DNA from: Vreelandella sp031769195
GTDB lineage: Bacteria; Pseudomonadota; Gammaproteobacteria; Pseudomonadales; Halomonadaceae
NCBI RefSeq assembly: GCF_031769195.1
Contig: NZ_JAVHNP010000004.1
Span: forward strand, 62,001 to 126,000
Reading direction: 5' to 3'
DNA: 64,000 nt
Under the pieces are notes generated by a model. That model ran no database searches and was not told the origin of the DNA. It worked only from the letters and a program-made list of their open reading frames with translations. Position 1 is the stretch's first letter. The number at the start of each line of letters is the position of its first letter. Positions 60,488 through 64,000 of the stretch are shown here, piece after piece. Both the position numbers and the translations under genes were made by a program.

Positions 60488-60916
60488 ATGAAAGTTAGCG
60501 CTCGTAATGTACTGAAAGGCAACGTATTAAAAGTTAACGAAGGCGCTGTTAACTCTGAAGTCGTCATGCAATTGCCCGGTGGTGAGCAGTTAGTCGCCGT
60601 GGTGACCTGTGAAAGTGCGAAAAACTTGTCGCTGAAGGAAGGTAGCGAGGCCATTGCCTTCATCAAAGCCCCGTGGGTGATGTTGATGACCGAGGCCGAC
60701 GATATTCGCCTTTCCGCGCGCAACTGCTTAAAAGGCACCGTGCTGAGTGTCAGCGACGGTGCCGTCAATGCGGATGTGGTCATTGAACTGGCCGGTGGTA
60801 GCCAAGTGCGCTCCATTGTGACCCGCGATGCGGTAGAAGAGCTAGGCTTGGCACCCGGTGTTCACGCGACCGCAGTGATTAAAGCCTCCCATATTATTCT
60901 GGGCGTGCCGGCGTAA
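60488..60916 (+). CDS. Tandem Mop-domain molybdate-binding protein
   Basis: A 142-residue protein made of two Mop/TOBE domains. Each begins SARN-x-LKG and contains a V-x-DGAVN-type turn: MKVSARNVLKGNVLKVNEGAVN and then RLSARNCLKGTVLSVSDGAVN in pattern, residues 1-65 and 72-140. Such proteins bind molybdate or tungstate anions in the cytoplasm, as storage or buffering. No mod transport genes are nearby. GGAG lies 8 nt before the ATG. Its last 23 bases overlap the convergent sugar dehydrogenase gene. Confidence 0.92.
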   Translation: MKVSARNVLKGNVLKVNEGAVNSEVVMQLPGGEQLVAVVTCESAKNLSLKEGSEAIAFIKAPWVMLMTEADDIRLSARNCLKGTVLSVSDGAVNADVVIELAGGSQVRSIVTRDAVEELGLAPGVHATAVIKASHIILGVPA

Positions 60917-62480
60917 CCCTCACAAGCGACCCTTCTGGGCTGTCGGTGAGCAGATACACCGCCCCTTCGGGGCCTACCCGCACATCGCGAATGCGGGCAT
61001 CAAGCTCACCGAACAGCCTTTCAAGCTCTTCAGCACGGCCCTCTTCGTTCAGCCGCACCCTTCGCACCTCGCGATTGACCAACGAACCGACGAGTAAGTC
61101 GCCCTGCCATTCGGGGAACAGCGCACCTTGGTACAGCGCTAAACCGGAAGGCGCGATGGAGGGCGTCCATTCAAGCGCAGGCGGCAGCATGCCGGGGTAC
61201 TCCTCAAACGGCGACACCCGTGCGCCGGTGTAATCCAGCCCGCCGGTGGCGATAGGCCAGCCGTAGTTGCCGCCTGGAGTGATGACGTTGAGTTCATCGC
61301 CGCCCCGGGGGCCGTGTTCATGGGCAATTAGCCGCTGATTCGCGTCATCGAATACCAGCCCCTGCACGTTGCGGTGGCCAATGCTGTAAAGCGCTGGCAG
61401 TGCGTTGGCATCTGCGATGAAGGGGTTATTTCTTGGTGCGCTACCATCCGGGTTCAGGCGCACGATACCGCCGATGTGGCTTGTCTTGCGCTGGGCCTCT
61501 TCGCGGTTATCAAACCCATCGCCTAGGGTCATGATCAGGGTGTTATCCGCAAGCCACGCTAGGCGGCCACCGAAGTGGGCATCGCCACTTTTAGCCGGGT
61601 GCACGCGAAAAATCTCTTCGACCTGCGTTAGGCGGTTACCCTCAAGCGTCGCCCTGGCTAAACAGGCGTGATTCGCGCTGGCGGTGCCGCAGGCGTAGCT
61701 GAGATAGAGCTGCCGGTCTTGCTCGAACTGAGGCGATAGCAGCACATCAAACAGCCCCGATTGCCCAGAGGCATACACAGCAGGTACGCCTTCCAACGCT
61801 TCCACCAGTGTCTCGCCCTGGGCACTTAACAGCCGAAGCCGCCCCGGGCGCTCGGTGACCAGCATGTGCCCATCGGGTAACCAGGCCAGCGACCACGGAT
61901 GCTCCAAGCCCTCCGTTAAAGTGTCTATTTGGTAGGTACTTTGGGCAGGTTGAGCATCTACCGAAGGCGCTACGGGCAGCAGTAACGCCCCTGCCACCAC
62001 CGCCATACTGGCCGCCCCGCGAGCGTTTACCCTGCCACGCGTCAGCACTGCCAATAGCCAACCCGCAAGCCCCGCCGTTGCCAACATGGCCGCCAGCCCT
62101 AAAGGCCCGCGTGTGGCCGCAATCAAAGTGGGCATGGGCGCAAAGGCATTCGCCAGCCAAAAGGTGACCCACAGCCCGGCCACGGCCGCTAAGGTGTGGA
62201 TCAGCGCACGATACTTTTTCGTGCCTCGGCGCACTAGCAGTGCGGCGGCTAACTGTGACATGGCAAACCCAGGCAGCAGTACGGCTGCATAAATAGGCGC
62301 AAAGTGAATGAGATCTTGCCCTGTGGTCGACGCTCTTACGCTGAGCGGGATGGCCACGCCTAACGCTTGCAGTGCCGCCAAATTGATCTGTGTTTGCACC
62401 ACACTCCCCAGGATAACGCCTGCTAATAAAGCGATGAAAAAACGCAGCACTCGCGCGCCAACGCTGAGCGGTTGGGTCAT
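60894..62480 (-). CDS. PQQ-dependent aldose sugar dehydrogenase with N-terminal membrane domain
   Basis: A 528-residue protein. The first 170 residues hold about five hydrophobic helices. The rest (about 185-525) is a soluble-type glucose dehydrogenase beta-propeller: TEGLEHPWSLAWLPDGHMLV, GQSGLFDVLLSPQFEQDRQL, HFGGRLAWLADNTLIMTLGD, IGHRNVQGLVFD, HEHGPRGGDELNVITPGGNYGWP. That matches YliI/Asd enzymes, which oxidise sugars in the periplasm using PQQ and calcium. YliI itself is soluble and about 370 residues, so the membrane part is an added anchor. No PQQ synthesis genes are in the window. AGAGG precedes the ATG. Confidence 0.88.
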   Translation of the reverse strand: MTQPLSVGARVLRFFIALLAGVILGSVVQTQINLAALQALGVAIPLSVRASTTGQDLIHFAPIYAAVLLPGFAMSQLAAALLVRRGTKKYRALIHTLAAVAGLWVTFWLANAFAPMPTLIAATRGPLGLAAMLATAGLAGWLLAVLTRGRVNARGAASMAVVAGALLLPVAPSVDAQPAQSTYQIDTLTEGLEHPWSLAWLPDGHMLVTERPGRLRLLSAQGETLVEALEGVPAVYASGQSGLFDVLLSPQFEQDRQLYLSYACGTASANHACLARATLEGNRLTQVEEIFRVHPAKSGDAHFGGRLAWLADNTLIMTLGDGFDNREEAQRKTSHIGGIVRLNPDGSAPRNNPFIADANALPALYSIGHRNVQGLVFDDANQRLIAHEHGPRGGDELNVITPGGNYGWPIATGGLDYTGARVSPFEEYPGMLPPALEWTPSIAPSGLALYQGALFPEWQGDLLVGSLVNREVRRVRLNEEGRAEELERLFGELDARIRDVRVGPEGAVYLLTDSPEGSLVRVTPARPE

Positions 62481-62680
62481 AACTCACCTCTTAATCGTTC
62501 TTTTAGATAACGCTACTCAGCACCCTAAAACATTCGGGGATGTTTGGGCGCTTTTTCTTTTATCGCCATTAGCTTAACGGCAATCGCACTCTCCTCCACC
62601 GACTCTTCGTGCGTTTGTCATGTGGGGCAGGTAAGGTCATTGAATGTCTGTTTCTTCATGATTCGTTTCAAGGAGTGTTT

Positions 62681-63661
62681 ATGTCGCGCTACTCACTGTT
62701 CACCGCTTTGTTGATCACCCCGCTGGCGCTGGCGGGCACCGCTGCGATGGCAGCAAGCGAGACCCCGTTGATGCAGCAGCGTGAAGAGTTAAACACTTTT
62801 CAGGTGATTGCCCACCGTGGCGCCAGTGGGCACGCACCTGAAAGCTCGCTAGCGGCCTACGAGCTTGCTCACCGTTGGGGCGTGGACTATTTAGAGCTAG
62901 ATGCGCAGCTTAGTGCCGATGGCGAAGTGGTGATATTCCACGATAGCACCCTTGAGCGCACCAGCGATGGTGAAGGGCATATTAACGATTACACCCTGGC
63001 CGAGTTAAAGGCCTTAGATACCGGCAGCTGGTTCCACGAGGCCCATCCGGCAATAGAGGCAGATTTCGAGGGCACACCGATCTTAACGCTCAACGAGTTG
63101 TTTGATCACTTTGGTCACACCACCCGTTACTACATTGAAACAAAATCACCGAACCTGAACCCTGGCTTAGAAGAGGCCTTGGTGGAGCGCCTTGAAGCCT
63201 ACGACATGATTGAACAAGGTCGAGTACTGGTGCAGTCGTTTGATCAGGAGAGTCTGCATAAAGTCCACGCGCTAAATCCTAACGTGCCCTTAATTCAACT
63301 GCTGTGGTACTCCCCCAGCGAGCAAGACAGCACCCGCTTGACGGAGTGGAATAACACCACACCCGGAGCCGATGCTATTCGCGATGCGGATTTCCGCCGT
63401 ATGGCGGAATACGCCGTGGGTATAGGCACGAATGCGACTCACCAAGGAACGCCCGTTATCAATGCGGCGTTTATTCGCCAAGCGCAAGAGAACGGCCTGC
63501 CAGTGCACGTGTACACTATTAACGAACCCGTAGAGATGACGCGCTTAATAACGCTAGGTGTGAATGGCCTGTTTACCGACTACCCAGACCGCCTGCTAGA
63601 GCGTGTCAGCGAGTCAGTCAAAAGAGTTAATGACACCGTTGATAGGGACTCACGCAAATGA
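62681..63661 (+). CDS. Periplasmic glycerophosphodiester phosphodiesterase
   Basis: A 326-residue secreted enzyme. The signal peptide ends near AAMAASET. The GDPD TIM barrel follows: IAHRGASGHAPESSLAAYE (catalytic His and metal Glu), YLELDAQLSADGEVVIFHD (metal Glu and Asp, second His), TRYYIETKSPN and VLVQSFDQESLHKVH, then VHVYTINEPVEM. It hydrolyses deacylated phospholipids to glycerol-3-phosphate and an alcohol. AAGGAG precedes the ATG at 62681; the frame from 62609 is an extension. It resembles GlpQ but no glp genes are adjacent. Confidence 0.92.
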   Translation: MSRYSLFTALLITPLALAGTAAMAASETPLMQQREELNTFQVIAHRGASGHAPESSLAAYELAHRWGVDYLELDAQLSADGEVVIFHDSTLERTSDGEGHINDYTLAELKALDTGSWFHEAHPAIEADFEGTPILTLNELFDHFGHTTRYYIETKSPNLNPGLEEALVERLEAYDMIEQGRVLVQSFDQESLHKVHALNPNVPLIQLLWYSPSEQDSTRLTEWNNTTPGADAIRDADFRRMAEYAVGIGTNATHQGTPVINAAFIRQAQENGLPVHVYTINEPVEMTRLITLGVNGLFTDYPDRLLERVSESVKRVNDTVDRDSRK

Positions 63662-63881
63662 GTGGAAGGTGTTGTAAGTTGCTTTTAGACATTGGTAAGC
63701 CTTTGCCATATTTTTGTAGTTTGCGTTACTTAGAAAAGCCGATAAGCTCTTTGATCTTACCCATCTTTTTTGATGGTGGCCGCAAGGGAGAAACGTCATT
63801 TACTCATTCACAGCTGACGTGTGGGAAACACCTACATGGTGCATGAACCTGACGTTCTGCAAGCTAAGGCACCCCTGAGCA

Positions 63882-64000
63882 ATGGCGCTTAAATGGCCGT
63901 ATCGCACGCTCGTGAGCGCTGTAACGACAGCGCTCACGATGCTTGCCCTACTTTCCAACACCGCAGTAGCACAGACCGCCGTATCAGCAAATACGATTGT
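63882..64000 (+). CDS. Start of a secreted protein, cut by the window edge
   Basis: An open frame of 39 codons running off the right edge. The first 30 residues form a clear Sec signal peptide (basic MALKWPYR, hydrophobic ALTMLALLSN, cleavage after TAVAQ), and the mature part has barely begun, so the family is unknown. TAAGG lies about 12 nt upstream, a weak ribosome site. The signal-peptide codons contain a perfect 12-bp hairpin (63911-63938). The 220-bp gap before it shows no other supported gene. Confidence 0.6.
   Translation, partial: MALKWPYRTLVSAVTTALTMLALLSNTAVAQTAVSANTI
63911..63938 (+). other. Perfect 12-bp stem-loop within the signal-peptide codons of the right-edge gene
   Basis: CGTGAGCGCTGT pairs exactly with ACAGCGCTCACG around the loop AACG, 29 bases into the coding region. 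The stem could slow or regulate translation, but it has no T run and may be fortuitous. Confidence 0.5.

Noticed and set aside
63658..63846. A 62-codon frame after the phosphodiesterase gene (MSGRCCKLL...)
   Set aside because: It has no ribosome site, overlaps the previous stop codon region, and its composition looks non-coding.

Overview
This window looks like a chromosomal segment of a moderately halophilic gammaproteobacterium of the Halomonadaceae (Halomonas/Vreelandella-like). That is inferred from the acidic, GC-rich protein set, the gene for carnitine/betaine metabolism, the trpI/trpBA arrangement, and the Pseudomonas/Halomonas-style palindromic repeats; no rRNA or tRNA gene was seen to confirm it. 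Most of the window is ordinary housekeeping and transport. The exception is an AT-rich island at about 41.24-46.75 kb, directly behind recD.

Layout. 0-10 kb: an alkyltransferase-like repair protein cut by the window edge, azoreductase, a sodium:alanine symporter, a gamma-butyrobetaine hydroxylase with a periplasmic betaine/carnitine-type binding protein and divergent LysR regulator, a TVP38-type membrane protein, a two-domain membrane glycosyltransferase with a degenerate phosphoesterase-like domain, YjbQ and a lipocalin. 10-21 kb: D-malate dehydrogenase with its LysR regulator, WrbA, a hemerythrin, AstE, a basic-amino-acid ABC importer with two tandem binding proteins, an isoaspartyl-dipeptidase-like protein and TraX. 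21-28.4 kb: a diguanylate cyclase, purE-purK, a small HTH protein, ChrA and IlvD. 28.5-41.2 kb: recC, then recB-recD, split by two opposite-strand genes (an AAA-ATPase/nuclease protein and pncB). recB and recD both contain translated palindromic repeats.

41.2-46.75 kb: accessory island. Behind recD lie a small three-helix membrane protein, a second 89%-identical copy of the last part of recD, and a tightly overlapping operon of three genes: a 970-residue protein with a C-terminal histidine-kinase-like ATPase region, a lone receiver domain, and a receiver fused to a purine nucleoside phosphorylase-fold domain. This is the architecture of the anti-phage system Detocs (DtcA/DtcB/DtcC), in which a phosphorelay switches on an ATP-cleaving effector. 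The duplicated recD tail marks the recD 3' end as an insertion point where cargo has entered at least twice.

46.8-49.7 kb is a zone of gene loss: a nitrilase-family hydrolase, a PhnA/YjdM zinc ribbon, a GNAT acetyltransferase and an HxlR/SnoaL pair, with remnants of an ester cyclase and of a short-chain dehydrogenase, plus a pair of REP-like palindromes. 49.7-64 kb: a chemoreceptor preceded by three 23-bp repeats, a zinc metallopeptidase-like protein, a DapA-family aldolase with an SDR, a HigBA-type toxin-antitoxin pair, trpBA with divergent trpI, a VOC protein, a VIT1-family transporter, a tandem Mop protein, a membrane-anchored PQQ-type sugar dehydrogenase, a secreted glycerophosphodiester phosphodiesterase, and the start of a secreted protein at the right edge.

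All calls come from reading the translated sequence, motifs, spacing and start sites by eye. No database search, alignment program or composition calculation was run.
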